Positions 16,423-25,457 of a stretch of DNA of 64,000 nucleotides are shown one piece after another. The notes beneath the pieces are model-generated. The model was given only the letters and a program-made list of their open reading frames with translations. It made no database searches and was not told the origin of the DNA. The position numbers and the translations under genes are program-made. Source of the DNA: G963662675 sp963676845. Lineage in GTDB: Bacteria > Bacteroidota > Bacteroidia > Bacteroidales > Prolixibacteraceae. Positions within the stretch are counted from its first letter, which is position 1. Every line of letters begins with the position of its first letter. The stretch lies in assembly GCA_963676845.2 (NCBI GenBank), contig CAXXKK010000037.1:124001-188000 (forward strand), read 5' to 3'.

Positions 16423-17574
16423 ATGAGAATTGGAATCGAAGGACAAAGGCTATACAGAAATAAAAAACACGGGATGGATATGGTTGCACTGGAACTCATT
16501 AAAAACCTGCAAGCCATCGATAAAAAAAATGAATATATCATTTTTGTAAAACCCGATATTGATAACACATGTATCCCAGAAGCTCCAAATTTCAAAATAG
16601 TTGAGCTAAAAGGTGGTCCCTACCCTACATGGGAACAAGTAGCTCTCCCCAAAGCAGCGAAGCAAGAAGCTTGCGATATTTTACACTGTACTAGTAATAC
16701 AGGTCCGGTCTGGACGAAAGTGCCTTTAGTTACCATTTTACACGATATTATATACCTTGAAAGTATCAGTATTTTAAAAAAAGAAGGTACATGGTACCAA
16801 AAAGTGGGGAATTTGTACCGTCGGTTTGTTGTCCCTCCTGTGGTAAAGAAAAGTAAACGCGTATCAACTGTTTCCAATTTTGAAAAAGAACGTATAAAAA
16901 CGTTCATGGGGCTTGGAGAAAATCTAGTGGCTATTTACAACGGAGTTGGAGAACATTTCAAAAAAATAACAGATAAAAATATTCTTAACGAAGCAAAACA
17001 AAAATACAAATTGCCTGATCATTTTTTCTTTTTTCTGGGAAATACTGATCCTAAAAAAAATACTCCAAATGTTCTAAAAGCATTTGCTGACTTCAATAAA
17101 CAAAGCACAAAAAAATACAAATTGGTAATGCTGGATTACGAAGAAACTGCCCTTCAAGATATTCTAAAAGAAATAGGGTATCCTGAAATAAGGAATGATA
17201 TTCATTTATTAGGGTATGTTATAAATACTGATCTTCCTGCAATTATCAATCAATGTGACATATTTTTATACCCATCATTACGTGAAAGTTTTGGTATCCC
17301 CATTTTGGAAGGAATGGCATGCGGTGTACCTGTAATTACATCCAACACCTCTTCAATGCCAGAGATTGCAGGGCAAGCAGCACTTATTGTTGATCCGAAT
17401 AAACCAGAGACAATTACAAACGCTATTCAAGAAATATTAGAAAACAAAAATCTAAAAAGCGAATTAAAAGAAAAAGGGATTGAACGAGCCAAACTATTCA
17501 CATGGAGGAAAATGGCAGAACGATATTTAAAGCTATATGAAGAAGTATATAATGAGGTAAACGTCCAATCATGA
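16423..17574 (+). CDS. Family 4 glycosyltransferase
   Basis: A 383-residue GT-B fold enzyme: MRIGIEGQRLYRNKKHGMD at the start, ILHCTSNTGP, TILHDIIYLE, STVSNFEKE and the C-terminal donor-binding motif YPSLRESFGIPILEGMACG (about 285-303) with the E-x7-E pair, followed by VITSNTSSMPEIAGQAAL. Retaining sugar transfer, often mannose, galactose or rhamnose. Its end overlaps the next gene by four bases (ATGA), so translation is probably coupled. Confidence 0.92.
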   Translation: MRIGIEGQRLYRNKKHGMDMVALELIKNLQAIDKKNEYIIFVKPDIDNTCIPEAPNFKIVELKGGPYPTWEQVALPKAAKQEACDILHCTSNTGPVWTKVPLVTILHDIIYLESISILKKEGTWYQKVGNLYRRFVVPPVVKKSKRVSTVSNFEKERIKTFMGLGENLVAIYNGVGEHFKKITDKNILNEAKQKYKLPDHFFFFLGNTDPKKNTPNVLKAFADFNKQSTKKYKLVMLDYEETALQDILKEIGYPEIRNDIHLLGYVINTDLPAIINQCDIFLYPSLRESFGIPILEGMACGVPVITSNTSSMPEIAGQAALIVDPNKPETITNAIQEILENKNLKSELKEKGIERAKLFTWRKMAERYLKLYEEVYNEVNVQS

Positions 17575-18764
17575 TAAAAGGAAAAGATATTATTTGCATA
17601 GCAAATACAACATGGTCTGGAGAATACACCAAATCAACTGTTCAGATTATGTCACGATTGGCAAAAAGCAATCGTGTAATTTTTATTGAATATCCTTTTA
17701 CATGGAAAGATGTTATCACAACAATACTGAAGAAACAGAAAGCTCCGATTTTGCAGATGCTCGGACTAAAAAAAAGGCTTACAAATGTTACAACTGAAGT
17801 TGATAGTCAAATTTATAAACTGGTAATGCCACCTGTAATACCTATAGATTATAAAAATAACAACAAAATATTTCAATTATTATTTAAAATAAACACTCGC
17901 ATTTACAAAAAACAGCTCCTTCGGTCTTCAAAAAAACTAAAACTAAAGTCCCCGATAGTCATTACGGCTTACAATCCGTTCTACGGGCTTGCTATGATAA
18001 ACCAGTTAAATGAAAGTTTAAATATTTACTATTGTTATGATGGTTATGACACAGAACGGTATGGAGACATAATTTTTGATATCGATCAGAAATTCACACA
18101 AAAGACAGATGCTGTAATTACTACTTCTGATTTTCTAAATAAAGAAAAATTAAAATTTACATCAAACAGTTTTGTCGTAAAAAACGGCGTTGATTTTAAT
18201 ATTTTTAGCAAGCACTCAAAAAAGGAAATATCAAAGAATCCTCAAAAGGTGGTTGGATACATTGGAAGCATTGATGAACGTTTTGATCTTGAAGTTGTAG
18301 AACCAGCAGTTAAACAGTTAAAAAACGTTCATTTTCATTTCACAGGGAATTTAAGGAATCATGTAGTAAAACAAAAATTAGGGAAATATTCAAATGTATC
18401 ATTCTTCCCTCCTGTCAAACCCAGTGAAGTTCCAACACTTCTCTCTACTTATGATCTAGGTATAATTCCATATATTGCAAATGAAATAAACAAAAATATA
18501 TATCCATTAAAAATCAATGAATATCTAGCCGTTGGAGTTCCAATCGTGATGACAAAATTTGCTAATTTACCCGAGTTTAACGAAATGGTTAGTATTGCAC
18601 AAAATGCGAATGAATTTACGGAAAAAATAGAAAGTGAAATAAATAAAGACAATAAAGAACTAATAAAGAAAAGAATTGAGTTTGCAAGCAAAAACTCTTG
18701 GGATAGCCGAGCTGAAGAATTTGGTTCTCTATTAAAAATATTATTGAAAGATGAATATTATTAA
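17571..18764 (+). CDS. GT-B fold glycosyltransferase (TuaH/GT1-like)
   Basis: A 397-residue protein starting in an ATGA overlap. Motifs: DIICIANTTWSGEYTKSTVQ, FIEYPFTW, NIYYCYDGYDTERYGD, ITTSDFLNKEK, VVKNGVDFNIF, KVVGYIGSIDERFDLE and YDLGIIPYIANEINKNIYPLKINEYLAVG near the C-terminus (a divergent donor site with E in INEYLA). This pattern resembles TuaH-like transferases of teichuronic-acid-type loci. It is a cytoplasmic repeat-unit transferase; donor unknown. The following acetyltransferase gene starts inside its last codons. Confidence 0.88.
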   Translation: MIKGKDIICIANTTWSGEYTKSTVQIMSRLAKSNRVIFIEYPFTWKDVITTILKKQKAPILQMLGLKKRLTNVTTEVDSQIYKLVMPPVIPIDYKNNNKIFQLLFKINTRIYKKQLLRSSKKLKLKSPIVITAYNPFYGLAMINQLNESLNIYYCYDGYDTERYGDIIFDIDQKFTQKTDAVITTSDFLNKEKLKFTSNSFVVKNGVDFNIFSKHSKKEISKNPQKVVGYIGSIDERFDLEVVEPAVKQLKNVHFHFTGNLRNHVVKQKLGKYSNVSFFPPVKPSEVPTLLSTYDLGIIPYIANEINKNIYPLKINEYLAVGVPIVMTKFANLPEFNEMVSIAQNANEFTEKIESEINKDNKELIKKRIEFASKNSWDSRAEEFGSLLKILLKDEYY

Positions 18765-19371
18765 CCAGATCAAATCAAATCCGAAGCTTAAATCTTTTGT
18801 CTTATGGACAATAACTTCAAAACGAAATCCAAAACCTCGTTTATGGGTACGTTTAATTGTAAATCCAATAAAGCATAAAAAAGGTCATGGGACAAAAATT
18901 AGAAGAAGAACCAGAATTGATGTGTTTCCGTGGAATTCATTTATTATTGGTAAAAATACAACAATAGAAGACTTTTCAACTATAAATAATGGAGTCGGTT
19001 CGATTACTATAGGAAACGAAGTAAGGATAGGGATTGGAAGTACTTTAATCGGTCCTGTTACTATTGAAGATGGCGTAAGATTAGCCCAAAATATTGTACT
19101 CTCTGGATTAAACCATAATTACCAAGATATAAACACACCGATAAGACTACAAGGAGTTTCAACTTCTCCAATTAAAATTGGAGAAGGAACCTGGATTGGA
19201 GCAAATAGCGTTGTTTCTGCTGGGGTGAAAATTGGAAAAAATTGTGTTATTGGAGCTGGCAGTATTGTAACAAAAAATATTCCTTCGTTTTCCGTAGCCG
19301 TTGGTAACCCAGCAAAAGTTGTAAAACAATTCGATCGCGAAACCAAAACATGGATAAGCATTAATAAATAA
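18751..19371 (+). CDS. Hexapeptide-repeat O-acetyltransferase (WcaF/maltose acetyltransferase type)
   Basis: A 206-residue left-handed beta-helix acyltransferase, overlapping the preceding gene by 14 bases. Hexapeptide repeats run from about residue 60 to 185 (ITIGNEVRIGIGSTLIGPV, IKIGEGTWIGANSVVSAGV, IGKNCVIGAGSIVTKNI), with the catalytic His in SGLNHNYQDINTPI and the acetyl-CoA loop SVAVGNPAKVVKQF. A basic N-terminal extension (about 50 residues) may bind the membrane or partner. It probably acetylates a sugar of the repeat unit. Confidence 0.92.
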   Translation: MNIINQIKSNPKLKSFVLWTITSKRNPKPRLWVRLIVNPIKHKKGHGTKIRRRTRIDVFPWNSFIIGKNTTIEDFSTINNGVGSITIGNEVRIGIGSTLIGPVTIEDGVRLAQNIVLSGLNHNYQDINTPIRLQGVSTSPIKIGEGTWIGANSVVSAGVKIGKNCVIGAGSIVTKNIPSFSVAVGNPAKVVKQFDRETKTWISINK

Positions 19372-19389
19372 CCATACAAACTGATTATT

Positions 19390-20220
19390 ATGCCTCAAAT
19401 TATTGTTCCTGAAAATGTAAAAAAGCACAATTACAATTTTGATAATTCTGAAGCAATACCTGAAAAACTTTTTTATAAAATAAAAAATCAATTTCAGAAC
19501 TTAGTATCAGAACAACCGCTGATTTCTATTAACATTATTGCCCGTAATGAAGAAAAGAATATTCTACATACACTGTCTTCTTTAAGCGAAATAAAATCAA
19601 AATATCCGATTGAAGTCGTTGTTGTTGATAATGATTCTGATGATAAAACTGCAGAAATAGTACAAAAGTGTGGGATCGAGCCAATACATGAAAAGCAACA
19701 TGGATATGGTTTCGCAAGACAAGCTGCATTAAAAAATTCTAAAGGGAAATATATAATTACAGGAGATTCTGACTCAATTTATTTACCTGGGTGGGTAGAC
19801 AGTATGATAAAGCCACTAATAGAACAAAAAGCAATCGCAAGTTTTGGAAGTTATGCTTACATTCCTCCAGAAAACAAGCAGCGTTTGTCATTTTCATTTT
19901 ATGAATTTTTACGTCATACAGCTAATGTTTTCAAACGTATAAACCGGCCAGAACTTACAGTTGGTGGAATTAACTTTTGTTTTCCAAGAGAAGAGGCTTT
20001 AGAAATTGGATTCGCAAAAGACGACCATCGATCGGAAGACGGACGTATGGCTCTTGCTCTTTCTCAAAAAGGGAAATTAAAATATGTTTCAAAGAAAGCT
20101 TCAATAGCATGGACTGACGCCCGGTCATTAAATAACTCGAACTTATTAAAGACAATAGGAGCTCGTTTAAGAAAGGAATTTAAACGATTACATCTATATT
20201 TTTATAAGAAGAATAATTAA
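19390..20220 (+). CDS. Family 2 glycosyltransferase
   Basis: A 276-residue GT-A enzyme: PLISINIIARNEEKNI, VEVVVVDNDSDDKTAEIV-like nucleotide-binding segment (actual text IEVVVVDNDSDDKT), HGYGFARQAALKNSKGKYIITGDSDS with the DSD metal site (about 131-133), and DHRSEDGRMALAL as the ED motif. A short N-terminal extension of about 38 residues precedes the domain. The C-terminus is basic. Acts in repeat-unit assembly; sits six bases before the last gene of the operon. Confidence 0.9.
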   Translation: MPQIIVPENVKKHNYNFDNSEAIPEKLFYKIKNQFQNLVSEQPLISINIIARNEEKNILHTLSSLSEIKSKYPIEVVVVDNDSDDKTAEIVQKCGIEPIHEKQHGYGFARQAALKNSKGKYIITGDSDSIYLPGWVDSMIKPLIEQKAIASFGSYAYIPPENKQRLSFSFYEFLRHTANVFKRINRPELTVGGINFCFPREEALEIGFAKDDHRSEDGRMALALSQKGKLKYVSKKASIAWTDARSLNNSNLLKTIGARLRKEFKRLHLYFYKKNN

Positions 20221-20225
20221 AGTAT

Positions 20226-21413
20226 ATGAAATTACTCGAACTTACATTTTGGATTTCTTTATTCATAATTTTCTATTCATATATCGGATATGGAATTTTA
20301 TTATTCATCATTATAAAAACAAGAAGGTTCTTAGGCCTTTCGAAACCATATACTGAAAACGAAAATTATGAACCGGAAGTTACCTTATTCGTTGCTGCAT
20401 ATAACGAAAAAGACTACGTAGATGAAAAAGTAAAAAACTCGTTTAGCCTAAATTACCCCAAACACAAAATGAAACAAGTCTGGGTTACCGATGGCTCAGA
20501 CGATGGCACACCTGATATTCTCAGAAAATACGATGGGATTGAAGTTTACCACGAAGATGCGCGTGGTGGAAAAATCGGAGCAATGAACCGTGGAATGAAA
20601 TTTGTAAAAACACCTATTGTCATCTTTTCTGATGGAAATACTACTTTAGGAAAAGATTCTATACAGGAAATTGTAAATCTGTTTAAAGATCCCAAAGTAG
20701 GTTGTGTTTCTGGCGAAAAAAGAATTTATCATAAAGAAGCAGATGCCGCTGCTGGTGCTGGTGAAGGATTATATTGGAAATACGAATCAACATTGAAAAA
20801 ATGGGATGCAGAATTATATTCCGTTGTTGGAGCGGCGGGTGAATTATTTGCTATCAGGACAGAACTCTGGCAAGAAGTTGAAAAAGACACTCTACTCGAT
20901 GACTTCATCATCTCGTTAAGAGTAGCAATGTCTGGACATACTATCCAGTATAACCCTAATGCATACGCCATTGAAACTGCTTCCGCCAATGTAAAAGAAG
21001 AACTAAAAAGAAAAATTCGCATTTCAGCAGGTGGAATCCAATCTGTTGTTCGTTTACGTTCATTATTGAATATTTTCAAATATGGCACTCTTTCTTTTCA
21101 GTATATTTCACACAGGGTATTACGATGGACATTAACACCATTATTATTGTTAGCCATTATTCCCATTAATTTTATTATCGCTTTCAATAGTGATTTTGAG
21201 ATATCAAATATTTACACTCTCTTATTTCTAGGTCAAATTTTATTTTACACAATGGCCTTAACTGGTTGGTTCCTGGAAAATCGAAAAATCAAAGTAAAAA
21301 TTCTATTTGTACCTTATTACTTTTTCATCATGAACCTTTCTGTTTATTTAGGTTTTAAAAGATATTTAAAAGGAAATCAATCCGTAAAATGGGAAAGAGC
21401 TAAAAGAGGATAA
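20226..21413 (+). CDS. Membrane-anchored family 2 glycosyltransferase (last gene of the operon)
   Basis: A 395-residue protein with one N-terminal helix (about 5-32), a GT2 domain (VTLFVAAYNEKDYV, VWVTDGSDDGTPDIL, ARGGKIGAMNRGMKF, SDGNTTL in the DxD position, DTLLDDFIISLR, KRKIRISAGGIQ) and three C-terminal helices (about 295-375). The DxD motif is altered to DGN, so metal use could differ. KIRISAGGIQS is similar to the Q/RxxRW region of processive enzymes. A strong hairpin terminator follows 34 bases after the stop. Confidence 0.88.
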   Translation: MKLLELTFWISLFIIFYSYIGYGILLFIIIKTRRFLGLSKPYTENENYEPEVTLFVAAYNEKDYVDEKVKNSFSLNYPKHKMKQVWVTDGSDDGTPDILRKYDGIEVYHEDARGGKIGAMNRGMKFVKTPIVIFSDGNTTLGKDSIQEIVNLFKDPKVGCVSGEKRIYHKEADAAAGAGEGLYWKYESTLKKWDAELYSVVGAAGELFAIRTELWQEVEKDTLLDDFIISLRVAMSGHTIQYNPNAYAIETASANVKEELKRKIRISAGGIQSVVRLRSLLNIFKYGTLSFQYISHRVLRWTLTPLLLLAIIPINFIIAFNSDFEISNIYTLLFLGQILFYTMALTGWFLENRKIKVKILFVPYYFFIMNLSVYLGFKRYLKGNQSVKWERAKRG

Positions 21414-21797
21414 TTTTTCTACAAACTATACTACATCTCTTTTTCCAAAAACACTTAAGGTAAATTGACAAGCAATATCTTAAGTGTTTTTCACTTTTAA
21501 TAATATTCATCTGTTTTTAGTTTAATATTTTTCAAATATTTATACATCATAGCCTTTTCAAATCACAACACGACAGACATAAATAATTCTTTCACTTTAA
21601 CTCTTTTATAGAAGAAATAAACTTGAGTTAGTTATTCAAATTCTACAAATGGATAACATGTCAGTCAAAACTTATCTAAAATTATAAAAACTAAGAACAA
21701 TACTAAGCAATCAATTGTTTCTGTTTAATAACTCAAAACATCATTTTGATCATTGAAAATTAGTGTTTGATTCATTTTTTCATTGTAAATTGCATTA
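21414..21797. other. 384-base AT-rich gap after the exopolysaccharide operon
   Basis: Contains the operon terminator (21447-21491). Beyond that I see AT-rich sequence without a convincing gene or exact promoter; a TTTG at about 21744 followed by TAGTGTTTG is one base off the Bacteroidota -7 spacing. Confidence 0.5.
21447..21491 (+). terminator. Intrinsic terminator of the exopolysaccharide operon
   Basis: Arms AAAAACACTTAAG (21447-21459) and CTTAAGTGTTTTT (21479-21491) are perfectly complementary over 13 bases with a 19-base loop, and the second arm ends in a T-run. It lies 34 bases after the last glycosyltransferase gene. Confidence 0.8.
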
Positions 21798-21815
21798 ATG
21801 AAGGAGGGAAAAAGC

Positions 21816-23303
21816 ATGTTAACAAGAAAATTCATATTGCTATTAGTTTTATATACAATATTCGCTACAATTAATATATCAAAGGTTTCCGCTAATAGCG
21901 AACCCAAATACTTAATTACTAACGATTCATCATTTAAAATAAATAATGAAACATGGCCTGAGGCTCCCGGACCTGGTGATACAATTTTTGTTTCTTTTGA
22001 CAGAACTGAATTTTTGTGGTTCGATCAACTAATTGGAGACAAAGACAACCCAATAACTGTTATAAACTATGGAGGACAAGTTAATATTAACACTGATTCC
22101 CGATTTGCAATCAAATTTACAGACTGTAAACACATTAAAATTAGTGGTGCTGGTGATCCTAATACAATATATGGATTCAAATTGGGTTCAATAGCAACAG
22201 GATTAGAATTTGGAAGCCTAAGTAGCGATTGCGAAGCCGAATTTATAGAGATTGATCACGAAGGCTTTTTTGGGATCTTAGCAAAAAAAGATTTTGGTGG
22301 CAACCCACCAACACCTGCACCTGTGTTTGACGGATTAAAAATACATGATTGCTTCATAAAAAACGTAACAGAAGGCATGTACTTAGGAGAAACGATAAGT
22401 CCTGGAATGGAATTTAAACATGTTGAAATCTACAACAACATTGTTTACAATACGGGACGTGAAGCAATTCAAATTGCGAACATGGTCGAAGATGTAAAAA
22501 TCTTCAACAATACACTCGTTAGTGGTGGAAATGACGGAGAATCATATCAAGGGAATTTACTTCAAATAGGCGACAATAGCGTAGCAGAAGTATATAATAA
22601 CATTTTAATTGGCGCAAATCAATACGGAATTACTTGTTTTGGAAATGGAGATAATAAGTTCTATAACAATTATATTTCAGATTGTAAAGGTATTTTCTTA
22701 GACAACCGAAATTACTCAACCCCTGAAAGTATTATAGAAATGTATGGTAATTACTTTCATAATATCACAGGGAAAGAAGTCATCAAAAACTACAATGAGG
22801 TCAACCCACTAGATATACAATATAACGTATACGACACTAAAATTACATTCTTAAATAATACTTCTAAAAGTATCGCTAAAGTGGATAAAAATATATTAAA
22901 ACGACTAAAAGAAGTATCATTAAAGGATATTGAAAATGACAACTTCACAAAGACAGAAGACTCTGAAGCAGAATATAAAGACTTAGGTGCTTATCCCCAA
23001 AATGGTTTTATTAAAAATCAAACCAATTATGAAAATGAACCTTCTATTTCAATAGCGGACTTATTTCCTAATCCTGTAAGTGACGAATTAAATGTTAAAA
23101 TGCTAAATAACTTTTTGGGAGTAATTGATATTAAAATATTTAATATTGGAGGGAAACAATTGTTACAAACATCTTTCAATAGTAATTTTTCAAATATTGA
23201 ATCAATAGACTTATCTTCTATCCAAGAAGTCGGCATTTTGTTTGTAAGAATTCAGTCTGAATTTGGTAATAGCCAAGTTTTAAAAATTCTAAAAATAGAA
23301 TAA
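21816..23303 (+). CDS. Secreted right-handed beta-helix protein with type IX secretion sorting domain
   Basis: I choose ATG 21816 over the in-frame ATG at 21798, because 21798-21812 forms a strong ribosome binding sequence (AAGGAGGG) placed correctly for 21816 and a signal peptide (LTRKFILLLVLYTIF...VSA) follows at once. Residues about 30-330 carry parallel beta-helix repeats (IYNNIVYNTGREAIQI, IFNNTLVSGG, VYNNILIGANQYGIT, FYNNYISDCKGI), typical of polysaccharide lyases and epimerases. Residues about 410-495 form a type A type IX sorting domain: LFPNPVSDELNV, IDIKIFNIGGKQLLQ, VGILFVRIQ and VLKILKIE. It is likely a cell-surface or released protein acting on, or binding, the adjacent exopolysaccharide; catalytic residues were not identified. 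Confidence 0.88.
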   Translation: MLTRKFILLLVLYTIFATINISKVSANSEPKYLITNDSSFKINNETWPEAPGPGDTIFVSFDRTEFLWFDQLIGDKDNPITVINYGGQVNINTDSRFAIKFTDCKHIKISGAGDPNTIYGFKLGSIATGLEFGSLSSDCEAEFIEIDHEGFFGILAKKDFGGNPPTPAPVFDGLKIHDCFIKNVTEGMYLGETISPGMEFKHVEIYNNIVYNTGREAIQIANMVEDVKIFNNTLVSGGNDGESYQGNLLQIGDNSVAEVYNNILIGANQYGITCFGNGDNKFYNNYISDCKGIFLDNRNYSTPESIIEMYGNYFHNITGKEVIKNYNEVNPLDIQYNVYDTKITFLNNTSKSIAKVDKNILKRLKEVSLKDIENDNFTKTEDSEAEYKDLGAYPQNGFIKNQTNYENEPSISIADLFPNPVSDELNVKMLNNFLGVIDIKIFNIGGKQLLQTSFNSNFSNIESIDLSSIQEVGILFVRIQSEFGNSQVLKILKIE

Positions 23304-23337
23304 TTAATCTCTAATATTGTAAAATACTATCAACTCG

Positions 23338-24498
23338 TTAATTAACTGATTTTTCTAATTCCTTATTTATCTTATCATTTGCAACAGGCAATTTTAAGAT
23401 GAAATTAGTCCCCTTACCAACTTCACTTTCGACAGAAATATTTCCTCCATTACGAGTAACAAAATCATGACATAAAAGCAATCCCAAACCACTTCCAGAC
23501 TCTCTGTTTGTTCCATATGTTGTTACATGCTGGGCATTGTCGAACAACTTTGATATATTCTCCTCCGGAATTCCAACTCCATTATCTTGAACTTCAATAA
23601 TAACATCATCTCCATCCTGACGCGCAATTACCCCAATACGACCATCATCTGGAGTAAATTTAATCGCATTGGAAAGTAAATTCCTGAAAACAATATTCAT
23701 TGAATTCAAATCGATGAAAACATTCAGTTTTTCATCAATATCTGATTCAAATTGAATGTTTTTATATTTAAGATTTCCCTTATTAAGAATATGAACACTA
23801 TTTACTAAATCTTTTAAGTTGACTTTTTCAGGTATAAGATTAACATTTCCACTCTGCGATTTAGCCCAGCCCAACAAATTATCTAAAAGATTATAAACCT
23901 CATCTGTCGTCTTAACTAACATATCAATGGTCATCCTCAATTCTTCATCATCATTGAATTTATCGGTATGCGCCAAAAGATCAAGCGTCATCTTCACTCC
24001 GCTTAAAGGTGAACGTAAATCATGCCCAATAACCGAAAACATTTTGTCCTTAACAGAATTAAGTTCTTCAAGATAAGATGTTGTATTTAATAATTTATCT
24101 CTGGTCAACTTTAATTCAAGATGCGTTTGAACCCTACTTACAAGTTCATCATTATTAAATGGCTTTGTAATAAAATCAACTCCACCAACATCAAACCCTT
24201 TAATAATATTCGTTTTCTCAGTTAATGCTGTTAAAAAAATTACAGGGATATTCTTATTCTCCTCATCCTGTTTTATAATCTTGCAAGCCTCATAGCCATC
24301 CATTCCTGGCATCATTACATCCATTAGTATAAGATCCGGACGTGTTCTTTCCACCATCTTTATTGCCGTTTCACCATTGGTTGCAATTACAATTTTATAC
24401 TTTAACTCCTGAAGTGCCAAAGCAACAACTTTAACATTGGTTGGAGTATCATCAACGATAAGAACAATAGGTATTTTTTTATCTATATTCGATAACAT
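23338..24498 (-). CDS. Soluble receiver-histidine kinase (REC-HisKA-HATPase)
   Basis: A 386-residue cytosolic protein without membrane segments. Residues 10-125 are an intact receiver (VDD pair, LILMDVMMPGMDG with acceptor Asp, FLTALTEK, FITKPFNNDE). After a helical linker, HisKA has FSVIGHDLRSPLSG (about 156-169) with the phospho-His, and the ATPase domain shows NLLSNAIKFTP, VQDNGVGIPEE and GSGLGLLLCHDFV. It is the last gene of a three-gene unit with ugd and uxs (12-base gap). Receiver-first kinases can be switched by another kinase and pass phosphate to stand-alone receivers; the receiver protein at 4463 is a candidate target (inference). Confidence 0.92.
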   Translation of the reverse strand: MLSNIDKKIPIVLIVDDTPTNVKVVALALQELKYKIVIATNGETAIKMVERTRPDLILMDVMMPGMDGYEACKIIKQDEENKNIPVIFLTALTEKTNIIKGFDVGGVDFITKPFNNDELVSRVQTHLELKLTRDKLLNTTSYLEELNSVKDKMFSVIGHDLRSPLSGVKMTLDLLAHTDKFNDDEELRMTIDMLVKTTDEVYNLLDNLLGWAKSQSGNVNLIPEKVNLKDLVNSVHILNKGNLKYKNIQFESDIDEKLNVFIDLNSMNIVFRNLLSNAIKFTPDDGRIGVIARQDGDDVIIEVQDNGVGIPEENISKLFDNAQHVTTYGTNRESGSGLGLLLCHDFVTRNGGNISVESEVGKGTNFILKLPVANDKINKELEKSVN

Positions 24499-24510
24499 AA
24501 AAAATAACGG

Positions 24511-25455
24511 CTATTGATTTTTTAATAAATTATCAAAATACTCAATGGTTTTTTCCAAACCACTTTGTAAAGGAACCTTTGGCTCCCATCCATTTAGTTT
24601 CTCACGAGCAACAGATATATCTGGTTGGCGCTGCATTGGGTCATCAGCAGGTAGAGGTAAATAAACTAATTTTGATTTTGATCCCGTAATTTTAAGAATC
24701 TCCTGAGCCAGCTCAATCATAGTAAATTCACCTGGATTTCCAATGTTCACTGGTCCCCAAAAATCATCACCAGTGTTCATCATCCTAATCATTCCCTCAA
24801 CCAAATCACTTACATACTGAAAACTTCGTGTTTGAGAACCATCACCAAAAATCGTAATATCCTGACCTTTAAGTGCCTGAACAATAAAATTTGAAACAAC
24901 CCGACCATCATCAGGTTCCATTTTGGGACCATAAGTGTTAAAAATCCTAATGATTTTAATATTTACATCATTTTGTTCGTGATAATTTACAAATAGAGAC
25001 TCGGCACATCTTTTACCTTCATCATAACACGAGCGAACACCTATAGGGTTTACATGTCCCCAATAATCCTCCCGTTGCGGATGAATTTCAGGATCACCAT
25101 ATACTTCACTGGTAGAAGCCTGAAGAATTTTAGCCTTTGTTCTCTTAGCAATACCAAGCATATTTATAGCTCCCATCACTGATGTCTTAATAGTCTTAAT
25201 TGCATTATACTGATAATGTACAGGCGACGCAGGACATGCCAAATTATAAATTTCATCAACTTCAATATAATAGGGCATAGTTACATCATGGCGAACAAGC
25301 TCAAAACGATGATTATCCATCAAATGAATAATCTTGTCTCGTTTCCCGGTAAAGAAGTTATCTAAACACACAACTTCATTCCCCTCGTTTAATAACCTCT
25401 CACAAAGATGAGAACCGACAAAGCCAGCTCCTCCTGTTACAAGTATTCTTTTCAT
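24511..25455 (-). CDS. uxs: UDP-glucuronate decarboxylase (UDP-xylose synthase)
   Basis: A 314-residue extended short-chain dehydrogenase. NAD-binding GGAGFVGSHLCERLL at the N-terminus, VCLDNFFTGKRD, ASTSEVYGDPEIHPQ with the catalytic Ser/Thr-Glu, and YDEGKRCAE as YxxxK; the arginine-rich DGRVVSNFIVQAL and GDGSQTRSFQYVSDLV are typical of UXS rather than of dTDP-glucose dehydratases. It converts UDP-glucuronate to UDP-xylose with internal NAD recycling. It begins two bases after the ugd stop, so both steps from UDP-glucose are encoded together, pointing to xylose (or glucuronate) in the nearby exopolysaccharide. Confidence 0.94.
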   Translation of the reverse strand: MKRILVTGGAGFVGSHLCERLLNEGNEVVCLDNFFTGKRDKIIHLMDNHRFELVRHDVTMPYYIEVDEIYNLACPASPVHYQYNAIKTIKTSVMGAINMLGIAKRTKAKILQASTSEVYGDPEIHPQREDYWGHVNPIGVRSCYDEGKRCAESLFVNYHEQNDVNIKIIRIFNTYGPKMEPDDGRVVSNFIVQALKGQDITIFGDGSQTRSFQYVSDLVEGMIRMMNTGDDFWGPVNIGNPGEFTMIELAQEILKITGSKSKLVYLPLPADDPMQRQPDISVAREKLNGWEPKVPLQSGLEKTIEYFDNLLKNQ

Positions 25456-25457
25456 GA

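Noticed and set aside
4463..21413. Horizontally acquired island with mobile elements
   Set aside because: No integrase, transposase, tRNA boundary or direct repeats were seen; AT-rich glycosyltransferase genes are normal for such loci, and no composition statistics could be computed.
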